Notes: generated by a model from the letters alone, not told the origin. Positions 1 to 8,377 are shown, counted from the first letter of the stretch. The stretch is DNA of 28,147 nucleotides from an uncultured bacterium (GCA_949286445.1 CASECL010000071.1:1-28147); one strand, 5' to 3'. A program made the numbers and translations.

Positions 1-962
1 AAATAACGTTTGATCGGCGTATTCAACTCTGCCAGCGGCACAAATCCAGCCGGAGTTTTCCGGTCCGTGCGCACCAGCATAAGAAGTTTTCTGCCGGTAA
101 TCACCGGAGAAATCTCCCCCTCCCGCTGAGCCGCCGCCACTCCGGCCGCCACTGCCGCATCTTCCGGGGGAACTTCTTTAACGGAGTCAAAGCTGTCCAT
201 GGCCTGTCCCATGATAATTCCGGTACGCATCAGCGCGATTTTACCCTCCGCTCCTGGTTCGGAACGCTCCACCGCCAGCAAAGTATAGGCGCATTGGGCT
301 TCCCGGCGGAATTTGAGCTGGTTGGCTCGATAGAAATCCTCCACTTCGCCGTCGGATACTTCAAGTCTTCCCGGGGCGGACAATGAAAAATATTTTTTTG
401 CCGCCAGGAGTAATTTGATCTCCTCCTCATCCGGCAGTGCAGAGCTGTCAAAGCCCGGCAGAGAAGTCCAGCCCGTCACATAGTTTCCCACTTCTTCCGG
501 GGAGACGGCAATCTTTTTCCGGCGGAAAAAATCCCGCAGCAATTCAACGTTTATCAAATCACTCAACGCTCTTTCCGCCGCCTGTTTCAGCCGGTCACGG
601 GACGGAACCGGACGGCGGTCCGGGGGAATGGATTTTTCCAGTTCCTTTATCAGGGCTTCCCGGCTGATTTTCACGGAATTGACAACCGCAGGGGTTTCCG
701 GAATAAAACTGTAGCGGTCGTCAATAAATACTCTTCCTGCCGCCGCCGGGGTATTGGGATTATCACTGCCGTCTGCCGCCGCGGTTTTCTGCTCTGCCGC
801 CGCGGTTTTCTGCCCGGACATAGCTGTTTTCAGCCCCCCCGCCGCTGAGCTTACGGAAGGATTTTCTCCCGGGATTGCCTGCGCAGCTGAAAGGACGGCA
901 ATCCCCCGCAAAAACAGAGCCATCGCGGCAATAAAAAACATTTTTTCCTGAAAGGAAATCAT
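1..962 (-). CDS. SurA/parvulin-like peptidyl-prolyl isomerase family protein (3' end outside window)
   Basis: A 320-codon open frame runs from an ATG at 962-960 to the window edge, so the C-terminus is missing. The start overlaps the stop of the preceding lipoprotein gene as ATGA, which argues for translational coupling. Residues 1-29 look like a signal peptide ending AAQA. An Ala/Gln-rich linker follows, with a perfect tandem heptad (QKTAAAE, QKTAAAD; residues 51-64). Residues 91-195 resemble a SurA N-terminal chaperone domain (AVVNSVKISREALIKELE). Residues 200-315 resemble a parvulin unit: EVSDGEVEDFYRANQLKF, then GEISPVITGRKLLMLV. The usual GG-x-LG core of active parvulins is not visible, so catalytic activity is doubtful. 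The expected role is folding of envelope proteins in the periplasm. The family call is by eye and the exact subfamily is unclear. Confidence 0.72.
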   Translation of the reverse strand, partial: MISFQEKMFFIAAMALFLRGIAVLSAAQAIPGENPSVSSAAGGLKTAMSGQKTAAAEQKTAAADGSDNPNTPAAAGRVFIDDRYSFIPETPAVVNSVKISREALIKELEKSIPPDRRPVPSRDRLKQAAERALSDLINVELLRDFFRRKKIAVSPEEVGNYVTGWTSLPGFDSSALPDEEEIKLLLAAKKYFSLSAPGRLEVSDGEVEDFYRANQLKFRREAQCAYTLLAVERSEPGAEGKIALMRTGIIMGQAMDSFDSVKEVPPEDAAVAAGVAAAQREGEISPVITGRKLLMLVRTDRKTPAGFVPLAELNTPIKRY

Positions 963-1573
963 TTTTCTTTTCCGGAGACGGTTTTTTTCTCCGCGTTTGC
1001 CTTGGCCTCAGCCGCCGCTTTGGCTTCCGCCGCCTTTTTGGCCGCCAGTTCCAGACGCGCAGTTTTTTCCGCCTGATTGAGTTTTGCGGTCAGTTTCGCC
1101 GAAGAGCCGAACCGGGAAGCTGATTTGCGGATATTGCTTATAATAAGAAGTTTACGCTCCGGTTCAGCAGTGGTTTTCAATTCGTTAATCAGGTTTTCCA
1201 GGCGGATGAAGTCATTCACCCGCTCCTGCTCCGTCATAAGATCCCGGTAAAAAGGATGTGACAATCTGGCACTTTCCAGCGTAGCTGCAGCGGCGGCGGA
1301 ATCCCCCCGGTTCAGCTCTTCCTGAGCCTGTTTCAGAGCCGCATTGCACTGCTGACGCTCAATGACTGTCGGCAGATATTCATTTTTGGGATCAAGTGCG
1401 CGTATTTTCTCTGCACAGGCGGCGGCTTCAGACGGCTGATTATTCTTCATCGCATCAAAGAGCCGGATAAAAAGCCGGTTCTGGGCAATTGAATCAGCCG
1501 CGCTTTTGTGTTCATCGCATCCTGTCCCGAAAAATACTGTTGCGCAAAATATTGGAATAATAAACTTCTTCAT
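959..1573 (-). CDS. small helical lipoprotein of unknown function
   Basis: The protein has 204 residues starting MKKFIIPIFC and a signal peptide with lipobox-like FGTGC, putting the lipidated cysteine at residue 19. I prefer this ATG to an in-frame ATG six codons upstream because MKKF is the natural start of the signal peptide. The mature part is predicted helical and rich in Ala, Glu, Lys and Asn, with TPR-like spacing (ACAEKIRALDPKNEYLP) but no convincing repeat. The last 40 residues are a charged AEAKAAAEAKA tail that probably forms a single helix. It lies 55 bases after the permease gene and overlaps the SurA-like gene by four bases, so an envelope role shared with that chaperone is likely. 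No specific function is recognised. Confidence 0.75.
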   Translation of the reverse strand: MKKFIIPIFCATVFFGTGCDEHKSAADSIAQNRLFIRLFDAMKNNQPSEAAACAEKIRALDPKNEYLPTVIERQQCNAALKQAQEELNRGDSAAAAATLESARLSHPFYRDLMTEQERVNDFIRLENLINELKTTAEPERKLLIISNIRKSASRFGSSAKLTAKLNQAEKTARLELAAKKAAEAKAAAEAKANAEKKTVSGKEK

Positions 1574-1628
1574 GCTTTTAAAATAGCACATTTTCCGGGA
1601 AAAGAAAGCCGCAAAGCGAAAAAATTCC

Positions 1629-3392
1629 CTATTTGGATGAAACGGTGAAGTCCTCCATTACCAGAATTACCGGATAATCACTTTTCAGCGTATTGTCCCG
1701 GTAAACCCTGCCGGTGATATGACCGTTCTGCTCCAGAATTGGTTTTTCTATGCCTTCCGGAACCAGCACTTTCACCGCTTTGCTGCGGTCTTCGGAGACC
1801 GGCACCAGCAGCAGTGTACGGCTGATTTTATCTGCTTCAGTTCCGGTGGACCCGGAGAATTTAGCCTTTTCCTCCGGGCGCATTTCCACCAGCTGTCCGG
1901 CAATCCGCGCCGCTTTGCCCTGATAATTTTTGCCGGCATCGGCCCGGAGTAATGCATATTTCAAATCCGCCGCCCGGTCCGGCATCAGCGGCTCCAGCAG
2001 ATACAGACAGCCCCAGACCAGACTGGTGGAAACCAGAGTGGCCAATCCGCCTACTTTCAGCCACTGGAAAAATCCCACATGAACATGGGAACGTTTTTCC
2101 AGCATGCCCAGTGCCACAATATTGGCAGTGCTTCCGATCATGGTGATATTTCCCCCCAGACAGGCTCCGAAAAGCAGAGCCCACCATAAAGGAAGATCTT
2201 TCACCGTCGTAGATAACTGTTCAATCACCGGACAGAACGCCGCCACAAATATCACATTGTCAACAAAGGCTGACCCCAACGCCGATATCCACAGAATGAA
2301 CGGGATGAGCACGGTATGGCTTTCTCCGCAGACATTGGCGAATGAATTGGCCATCACCTGGTCTACATGGGTGTGTTCCAAGGTCCCGGCAATGGCAAAA
2401 AGCAGCATGAAAAACAACAGCGTCCACCAGTCCACTTCCCGTTCCACATAGTAACGCGCCCGGTCGCGGCGCAGTATCATCAGAACCCCGGAGCAAATCA
2501 GCGGAGCGATCAGGAGAACGCTGTTTTTACCCAGCCCAAGCAGATTTTCAATCGCATGGTGAGAAGCGATCATCGCCACAGTCAGCAGAATTACCGCCAG
2601 TCCCTGTTTGTAAGGTACATCCACTACCGGAGCCAGGGACAGATTGCGGGCGAGGCGTTCTTTGAGACTGATGTCAAACTGCGCCAGTTCTTTACGGTAA
2701 TAAAACAGCGTTACCGCCACCGTCAGAGCCAATGCCAGAAGCATGATCGGAAAGGACCAGATCATGAAGTCGGCAAAGGTAAGTCCGCCTTTGGTGCCGA
2801 TGTAAATACCTACCGGATTGCCCATCATGGTTCCCGCGCTGCCCACATTGGTACAGAGTACGGAAATAAGAATATACGGCACCGGATTGAGTTTGAGCCG
2901 GTCGCAGACCTGAAAGATCAGAGTGGAGATAAATATAATTGAGGTAACTTCATCCACCGCACAGGCCAGAAGTGCTGACGCCACCGCGGTTACCGCGATA
3001 AACTTATGTCCGGAAATATTGGGCATGGCGACAATCAGCTGGACAATCCAGGTGAAAAATCCCAGATCCCGCAGCGCACCTACCACAATCATCATGCCGA
3101 CCAGAAAAAGGATTACCTCCAGTGAAGAGGACTGGACAAACTGGGATATGGTCATGGAATTATTGCATATAAGCACCGAAAGACCGAGAAAAGCGATCGC
3201 CAGACGGAAATTCCAGAAGAACAGTGTTCCTATGATAATCGCCACAAAAACCGCCACCGCAGTGGACTGCTGGGAGTTCAAGACGGTGAAATTCCCCGCC
3301 GCCCACACCCCGGCCGCCGCCCCGATCATGACCAGAAGCCGGATTATCAGACCTTTGCCGGAAATCCCGCCGGAAGAAGTTTCTTCGTGCAT
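1629..3392 (-). CDS. IT-superfamily permease (NhaD/ArsB/SLC13-like)
   Basis: This 587-residue membrane protein has about 12 hydrophobic segments in two halves, as in the ion transporter superfamily (Na+/H+ antiporter NhaD, arsenite ArsB, SLC13 and CitMHS carriers). Family-type motifs are visible: DEVTS at 147-151, TNVGSAGTMMGNPVGI at 181-196 in the first half, and FVDNVIF and GGNITMIGSTANIVALG in the second half. A hydrophilic cytoplasmic tail of about 100 residues follows the last segment and is longer than in the simplest family members. The ATG is preceded by AAGGAG at a long spacing. The gene sits 81 bases after the EIIA-CBS gene in the same direction, suggesting that protein controls transport. 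The substrate (Na+/H+, sulfate, dicarboxylate or metalloid) cannot be told from sequence. Confidence 0.88.
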   Translation of the reverse strand: MHEETSSGGISGKGLIIRLLVMIGAAAGVWAAGNFTVLNSQQSTAVAVFVAIIIGTLFFWNFRLAIAFLGLSVLICNNSMTISQFVQSSSLEVILFLVGMMIVVGALRDLGFFTWIVQLIVAMPNISGHKFIAVTAVASALLACAVDEVTSIIFISTLIFQVCDRLKLNPVPYILISVLCTNVGSAGTMMGNPVGIYIGTKGGLTFADFMIWSFPIMLLALALTVAVTLFYYRKELAQFDISLKERLARNLSLAPVVDVPYKQGLAVILLTVAMIASHHAIENLLGLGKNSVLLIAPLICSGVLMILRRDRARYYVEREVDWWTLLFFMLLFAIAGTLEHTHVDQVMANSFANVCGESHTVLIPFILWISALGSAFVDNVIFVAAFCPVIEQLSTTVKDLPLWWALLFGACLGGNITMIGSTANIVALGMLEKRSHVHVGFFQWLKVGGLATLVSTSLVWGCLYLLEPLMPDRAADLKYALLRADAGKNYQGKAARIAGQLVEMRPEEKAKFSGSTGTEADKISRTLLLVPVSEDRSKAVKVLVPEGIEKPILEQNGHITGRVYRDNTLKSDYPVILVMEDFTVSSK

Positions 3393-3473
3393 AAAAAAAT
3401 CTCTTTCTCCTTATGGTTGTTTATTGACAACGGTAAAATTCCGCCATTTTCCCGCATGGTGCGGATATTTCTG

Positions 3474-4391
3474 TTATTCCCAGAATAATTTTGCCCCGAA
3501 ATCCCCCAGATCTGCGATGCCGGCCAGACGTCCGTCGCTGCCGGTGATGATAATTTGTCTTACTCCGTTCATCAGGAAGAGCTTTGCCAGCTGAATAGCG
3601 GGTATGTTTTCGTCGGCTTTCAGAAATTCCTCCCGCATAAAGTCGGCGATCTTGGTTTCTCCGGCAGTTTTCAACATTTCGGAAAAGGGCTGAAAACGGT
3701 AAATACTGCTCAAATCTTCCATCCAGAGCAGATGTTCCGGCAGACTCAATTTAAGAATATCGGCCAGAGATATTACGCCGCGCAGGTCATTTACATTGTC
3801 GATAACCGGAATTTCCTCCACCTTGTTCTGGGCAAAGGCAACTATGGCATCCTCCAGTGTATCGCTCTCCTGGAGTGTCAGCACATCCCGCCGCATTACA
3901 TCCCGGGCCCGCAGGTAATCCGGTATGGTAATGTCGCCGCCGGAAAGATAATTCATCACTTTGCCCGGAGTGATGATAGAAGCAAGTTCATCCACCGTTC
4001 CCGGCCGGGAAAAGAATTTTCCCAATGCCGCCAGCACCTGCAAATGCAGTCCGGGATCGTCCCCGGGGGTGAGTATGAGGAAAACCGCCCTTACCCCCCC
4101 GCCTCCTCCGAAATCTATTCCCTCTGAACTGGTGGCCAATGCAATCAGCAGGTTGTTAAGACCGTTAATTCTCGCGTGCGGCACCGCCAGACCGGGGGCG
4201 ATTACGGTGGGGAAAACCTTTTCCCGTTCAGAGACCGCCCTGATTATGTCTCCGGTTTTCAGTCCGGCAATATTATGTCCCAGTCGGGCGGTCAACTCAG
4301 TGATTACCTCCTGGCTGCTCCGGGATTTGGAGTGGCAGATAATGTTGCCCTCGGCAAGAAAATTGAGAAAACAGCTGTCTATGGCGGTCAT
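3474..4391 (-). CDS. PTS EIIA(Ntr)-like domain fused to a CBS-domain pair
   Basis: The protein has 305 residues. Residues 1-155 form a fructose/nitrogen-type EIIA domain: the phospho-acceptor region reads APGLAVPHAR with His72, followed by the usual GIDFGGGGGVRAVFLIL and HLQVLAALGKFF segments. Residues 165-300 hold two CBS motifs: ARDVMRRDVLTLQESDTLEDA with EIPVIDNVNDLRGVISLADIL, then a second from KIADFMREEFLKADENIPAI to ITGSDGRLAGIADLGDFG. CBS pairs bind adenine nucleotides, and EIIA(Ntr) domains act as phosphorylation-dependent regulators. With no sugar-specific EIIB or EIIC nearby and a permease directly downstream, a regulatory role is more likely than sugar uptake. A run of seven C at 4094-4100 encodes the glycine stretch and is a possible slippage site. 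Confidence 0.87.
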   Translation of the reverse strand: MTAIDSCFLNFLAEGNIICHSKSRSSQEVITELTARLGHNIAGLKTGDIIRAVSEREKVFPTVIAPGLAVPHARINGLNNLLIALATSSEGIDFGGGGGVRAVFLILTPGDDPGLHLQVLAALGKFFSRPGTVDELASIITPGKVMNYLSGGDITIPDYLRARDVMRRDVLTLQESDTLEDAIVAFAQNKVEEIPVIDNVNDLRGVISLADILKLSLPEHLLWMEDLSSIYRFQPFSEMLKTAGETKIADFMREEFLKADENIPAIQLAKLFLMNGVRQIIITGSDGRLAGIADLGDFGAKLFWE

Positions 4392-4423
4392 TTTACAGGT
4401 AACTCCATTTTTTTACTGGGTTA

Positions 4424-4453
4424 TATATAATGCTTTATTTTTTCAATTCCCAA
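4424..4453 (-). promoter_or_regulatory. candidate promoter of the EIIA-CBS/permease operon
   Basis: On the minus strand TTGGGA (4453-4448) is followed after 17-18 bases by TTATAT/TATATA, about 30 bases before the ATG at 4391. It fits the sigma-70 pattern seen before other genes here, but the surrounding DNA is AT-rich, so chance is possible. Confidence 0.38.
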
Positions 4454-4883
4454 GCCGGGCATCATTTCCCCCGGCATTACGCTGCTTCCATTTTGCCGGA
4501 CAGACAGCCGGAAGATTGCCGTTTTTCCGGCTTGTTTTCCGGCGGCAGTCTATTGGCGGAACTTTATCTTTGCTCCGGCTGCCGTTTTCCCCGGCTGATT
4601 CCGGTTTATGCTTTAACGGCAACATGTTCAGTATGCCCCGACGGTGAACTGCCATATGGTAAATCACAACCTAACGTAGCATTATTTATGTAGTTTTTCA
4701 AGTTCTTAACTGCGGATTTTTATTTGAAGAACCGGAATGCTTTTTCACCTCCTTTTTCCCGTCCCTCCTGAAAGACAGAACCGCTTTTGCGGTTTTGCGG
4801 TGAAAATATGAAAATAACAGGGAAAAATGAGGCCGGAGCAGGGAAAATAAAATTTGGAAAATAACGGGAAAAATAACGGAAAA

Positions 4884-4928
4884 TAATAAAAAAAATAACG
4901 GAACACCTCAAAAGATGTCCCGTTATTT
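4884..4928 (-). terminator. intrinsic terminator of the beta-helix gene
   Basis: Read on the minus strand, AATAACGGGACA (4927-4916) pairs with TGTTCCGTTATT (4905-4894) with one mismatch over a 10-base loop and runs straight into an uninterrupted T tract. It lies about 26 bases beyond the stop codon. Confidence 0.82.
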
Positions 4929-4953
4929 ATCCGTTATTTCAAAAAATCAGCTC

Positions 4954-6981
4954 TTATTTAAGCATGACTTTGACTTCTCCGAAATCGGTACGGTGGGAAC
5001 CGTTTTTGGAGTTGAAGAAGTACCCGATGCGTCCTCCGGGGGCGAAATTGCTGACTGCGGCGGAGATTTTTCCCTTTTCGCCGCTGATTTCAACATTTAC
5101 GGTATCTCCGGCGGGGGTGACTTTGACGTTGAAAACTTTCACTTTATCATGAGAACCCAGCAGAACCGGGCCTTTGGCCACTTCCTCGTCAACGAAGTTA
5201 TCCCCGACCTTTTTCCGCAGGAATATTTTGCCGCCGACCGCGTCAAGATAAATGCCCTGACCGTCCGGAGCGGCCATCACGATAAAACCTCCGGCAATGG
5301 TATTATACGCGTTCAACAGCGTTACAGTTGCCTCAAATGGGCGTTTGCCCATATCATCTTCGCTGACAATGTAGGCAAAACCTTTGTTGCCCATGCCGCA
5401 GAGATAATTTTTGCCGTCAACATTCCAGCGGATAACCCGGAATTTAAGTTTTGCTGTATCATTCCGCCACTCAATACCAGACTGATTCTTACCAGCCAGA
5501 TAAGGATCACGGGAGAGATCGCCGTCAACAAAATCATCAACGTAAGTTGTTACTTCCCCTTCAACCTTAGGCATCGGCGGCCAGGGCTGGGGATTGCGGC
5601 CGGGCATTTCAAATGCGCCGATATCCGGTCTGGCATCCCGGGCCACGCCATTGATTCCCTGATCATTGCCGGGGCGTTTCACACCGGCGTCAATAGCCGG
5701 ACTGTCAGCGGCGAGTACCGGAGAGTAATTTGCCGGATCAACCAGTTTCACATCCTGCACCACTTTGTCAAAGCGGCCGGGGGAGGTCTGGAGACGGCGC
5801 GGGTCAGATACATAAATATTGTTGGAAACAAACCAGCCAGGCTGACGGTTTACCGAGTTGCAGAGAATATTGTTGTAAACTTCTGCTTTTGTGCAGTTGT
5901 CGCTGATGCGGAATACCGAATTATTGCAATGGATATCTCTTCCCATGCCGCGGAAAGTCATGCCTCCGGGACGGGTAATATAGGTGTTGTGACGGAAAAT
6001 TATTCCATCTACCGGATCGGCGATATTTACAGTATTTGCCCGGGTGGGACCGAACACGCAGTTTTCAATGGTGACGTTTTTGTTTCTCAGCTTGGGATTG
6101 CGGAAATAGTTGTTGAACTGTATCGCCTGGGATTCACAGTTGTACATCAGAGAGTTGCGAATGGTGAGGTTTTCATTTTCCGCTCCGGGAATTCCGGGGC
6201 CGGGAATGAAGATGTGGATGGCATCGCAGTGCCGGTTCCAGCCCTTTCCCCGTGGGTCATTGTCTTCCACACCATCGTCAAGATTGTAGATTTTCACTCC
6301 GTCAATCAGGCAGTCCTTGCTGGACACACAGCGGATACCGTCATGGGTGATGTCGTGAATGGTAGTGTTAAGCACCTTATTTTCCAGCCCGCTGATGGTC
6401 GCGCCCAGCGCAGTGGAGGTAATTTCACTGTTTTTCAGCACCAGATTTTTTCCCATGCCGAAAAATACCGCAGTCTTTTCAATCGCCTGTTTACTGCCGA
6501 CCAACGGCCCTTTGCGGTTGATCAGGCAGTTGTCAATCTCCAGATTGTCGCCGCCATGGACGAAAACGCCGTCTGTAATATTCACATCTTTTACTCTGAG
6601 GTTGATTTCAAATATACCGCTACGTCGCTCGCCGGCAAAATCACTGGCGCGGGCGCCGAAGGTAAGATTTTCAACTTTGACCTCTTTTTTGCCGTCCTTG
6701 ACTGATTTTGCCGGGCAGAGGGTGACGATGCCGTTCTGGAAAAGGTGTTTGCCTTTGCCTCCCCGGTAATCAAATTTGCCGTATTCTCCCGGCATGAGGT
6801 AAACCGTATCTCCTCCGACAGCCTTTTTGAATGCCGCGCCGATAGTTTTGAACGGCTTTGCCGCGCTTCCGTCGCCGGCATCGTCGCCTTTTTTGGCATC
6901 AACATAAAGCTCTGCCGCTCCGGCCGCAAAAGCCGCCGCCGATAACAAAATACCGATTCCCAGATGTTTCAAAATCAACAC
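4954..6981 (-). CDS. secreted parallel beta-helix protein with DUF1565-type N-terminus
   Basis: The protein has 675 residues. GTG is chosen as start because AAGGAGGA lies seven bases upstream and a signal peptide (LKHLGIGILLSAAAFAAGAA) follows. Residues 25-65 (ELYVDAKKGDDAGDGS, KPFKTIGAAFKKA, DTVYLMPGEY) are the typical opening of DUF1565/right-handed beta-helix proteins. About 400 residues of helix rungs follow, rich in Asn and with short I/V-x-N-x phrases (LTIRNSLMYNC, VTIENCVFG, CNNSVFRI). After SPAIDAG and ARPDIGAFEMPG near residue 460, a separate region of about 200 residues looks like a jelly-roll (laminin-G-like) domain. Known relatives are polysaccharide lyases and epimerases or adhesins. 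Secretion and glycan binding are likely, but a lyase activity is not proven. It appears monocistronic. Confidence 0.85.
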   Translation of the reverse strand: MLILKHLGIGILLSAAAFAAGAAELYVDAKKGDDAGDGSAAKPFKTIGAAFKKAVGGDTVYLMPGEYGKFDYRGGKGKHLFQNGIVTLCPAKSVKDGKKEVKVENLTFGARASDFAGERRSGIFEINLRVKDVNITDGVFVHGGDNLEIDNCLINRKGPLVGSKQAIEKTAVFFGMGKNLVLKNSEITSTALGATISGLENKVLNTTIHDITHDGIRCVSSKDCLIDGVKIYNLDDGVEDNDPRGKGWNRHCDAIHIFIPGPGIPGAENENLTIRNSLMYNCESQAIQFNNYFRNPKLRNKNVTIENCVFGPTRANTVNIADPVDGIIFRHNTYITRPGGMTFRGMGRDIHCNNSVFRISDNCTKAEVYNNILCNSVNRQPGWFVSNNIYVSDPRRLQTSPGRFDKVVQDVKLVDPANYSPVLAADSPAIDAGVKRPGNDQGINGVARDARPDIGAFEMPGRNPQPWPPMPKVEGEVTTYVDDFVDGDLSRDPYLAGKNQSGIEWRNDTAKLKFRVIRWNVDGKNYLCGMGNKGFAYIVSEDDMGKRPFEATVTLLNAYNTIAGGFIVMAAPDGQGIYLDAVGGKIFLRKKVGDNFVDEEVAKGPVLLGSHDKVKVFNVKVTPAGDTVNVEISGEKGKISAAVSNFAPGGRIGYFFNSKNGSHRTDFGEVKVMLK

Positions 6982-7331
6982 AGGCAGTCCTCCTTAACTT
7001 TGGTCTGTTGTCTCTCCCCCGTTTTTTTATAACGGAAAAACGAAAAATCTGACTTTTTTTAATTAAATCAGAGCTGATGGATAGAATATAACACAAGTAA
7101 TCAGCTTTTGCAAGCTATCACGGCGATAATTTTTAAAAAATTTTTATACTCCTGCTCCGGGAGAAAAAAGATGAATCCCAGTGTATCGGACAGGTTTAAT
7201 GCAAAATTAAACGGATACCGTCAGAACCTATCCTGCAATCGTTTGAGAAAAAAGTATATTCCTGCCGGAATGCAGCACCGGGTAAAAACATGACAGAAAA
7301 CATTAACCGTATTGCGTTCCGGCAGGCCGGA
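6982..7331. other. 350-bp intergenic region
   Basis: It holds the leader and promoter of the beta-helix gene in its left third. The rest, 7114-7331, shows no gene I can support. A short palindrome (TCCGGC-AG-GCCGGA, 7318-7331) abuts the stop codon of the fumarase gene, but without a T tract it is a poor terminator. Confidence 0.45.
7085..7113 (-). promoter_or_regulatory. candidate promoter of the beta-helix gene
   Basis: On the minus strand TTGCAA (7113-7108), a 17-base spacer and TATATT (7090-7085) give a good sigma-70 fit. Transcription would begin near 7078, leaving a leader of about 97 bases before the GTG start. Confidence 0.55.
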
Positions 7332-8216
7332 TTAAAGCTCAAATGAAGCATGTCTGGCGGCATGACAATTGAGATTTACCGCCACCGGCAGTGAAGCGAT
7401 GTGGCAGGGGTGATGATCAATATGAACTGCAAATGAGGTAGTGTCTCCGCCCAACCCCTGAGGCCCGACACCGGAAGAATTGATTTTTTCCAGAATTTCT
7501 TTTTCCAGTGCGGCGTATTCCGGATCCGGATTGGGTGCCCCCACCCGGCGCAGCAGTGCTTTTTTTGCCAGCAGCATGGCTTCTTCGCTGGTTCCTCCGA
7601 TGCCGACCCCGACAATGGTGGGGGGGCAGGGACTTCCTCCGGCGTTTACCACGGTATTTACCACAAAGTCAACCACGCCGTTTTTGCCATCGGAAGGTTT
7701 GAGCATTTTCAGCGCGCTCATATTCTCCGAACCGCCGCCTTTGGGGGCGAGAGTTACCTTGATCCGGTCTCCGGGAACCTGGGAAAGATGGATGATCGGC
7801 GGAGTGTTGTTTCTGGTATTCACCCGTTTGAAGAGGGGGTCGGAGACAATGGACTTCCGCAGAAAACCCAGTTCATAACCCTTTGCCGTACCCTCCGTCA
7901 GCGCGCCGCAGACAGAGCCGCCGTCAACCACTACATCTTCACCGAGTTCCACAAAAAATACCGCAAATCCGGTGTCCTGGCAGATTGGAGAGTTTTCCTC
8001 CAGTGCGACCCGGGCATTTTCAATGTACTGGTTGAGAAAATCCCGTCCCAGCCCGGAAGTCTCTTTTTCCGCGGCCTGTTTAATTGCTTCAAGTACATCC
8101 GGCGGCAGCACGCAGGCTGCTTCAATACAGCATTTGACCGTAAGATCGACAATCTGCCGGTAATCCACATGGCGCAGCCGTTCAGAAAGCGGGCGGCGGT
8201 CTATTCTTATTTCCAT
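7332..8216 (-). CDS. class I (Fe-S) fumarate hydratase, alpha subunit
   Basis: The protein has 294 residues, the usual size of the separate alpha subunit of two-subunit class I fumarase/tartrate dehydratase. It catalyses reversible hydration of fumarate to malate in the cytoplasm using a [4Fe-4S] cluster. Family motifs are clear: SPICQDTGFAVFF (Cys79), KGGGSENMSALKML (160-173), GGSPCPPTIVGVGIGG (Cys197) and NCHAARH (Cys284). These three cysteines are the probable cluster ligands by position. The ATG has GAGG six bases upstream. A beta subunit is needed for activity, yet none lies next to this gene on either side. L-tartrate dehydratase is a possible alternative substrate assignment. Confidence 0.92.
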   Translation of the reverse strand: MEIRIDRRPLSERLRHVDYRQIVDLTVKCCIEAACVLPPDVLEAIKQAAEKETSGLGRDFLNQYIENARVALEENSPICQDTGFAVFFVELGEDVVVDGGSVCGALTEGTAKGYELGFLRKSIVSDPLFKRVNTRNNTPPIIHLSQVPGDRIKVTLAPKGGGSENMSALKMLKPSDGKNGVVDFVVNTVVNAGGSPCPPTIVGVGIGGTSEEAMLLAKKALLRRVGAPNPDPEYAALEKEILEKINSSGVGPQGLGGDTTSFAVHIDHHPCHIASLPVAVNLNCHAARHASFEL

Positions 8217-8262
8217 GACTTCCTCGACTTCTTCCGTTTATCGGTAATACTCTCTGCCGGAT

Positions 8263-8291
8263 AATATAGTGCCTTTGACACCTTTTTTCAA
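8263..8291 (-). promoter_or_regulatory. promoter of the fumarase alpha gene
   Basis: TTGAAA (8291-8286), a 17-base spacer and TATATT (8268-8263) on the minus strand give a near-consensus sigma-70 site, with an expected leader of about 40 bases. It is back to back with the promoter of the TolC-like gene. Confidence 0.6.
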
Positions 8292-8377
8292 TCCGCAACA
8301 AAAGAAAATACGGTTTGTCAGGCTAAGAAATAACCGGATAAATATGGAAAAAAGTAATATTTTTATGTTGAAACAGG

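Larger units (their letters stand above)
4392..4953. other. 562-bp non-coding stretch
   Basis: Besides the candidate promoter next to the EIIA-CBS gene and the terminator next to the beta-helix gene, I see no credible gene. Open frames of 60-90 codons exist on both strands but lack ribosome binding sites and family resemblance. The segment 4800-4935 is very AT-rich and contains several near-copies of the octamer AATAACGG in direct and inverted orientation. Confidence 0.5.

Noticed and set aside
885..962. Apparent frameshift in the signal peptide of the SurA-like gene
   Set aside because: Rereading the run of five C at 903-907 restores one continuous frame from the ATG at 962 to the window edge.
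4915..6705. A 596-codon open frame on the plus strand
   Set aside because: It is antisense to the beta-helix gene, which has a signal peptide, ribosome binding site, promoter and terminator. The plus-strand translation matches no family I know and is an effect of codon bias.
7108..7293. A 61-codon plus-strand frame between the beta-helix and fumarase genes
   Set aside because: It overlaps the -35 region of the beta-helix promoter and has no ribosome binding site or similarity.
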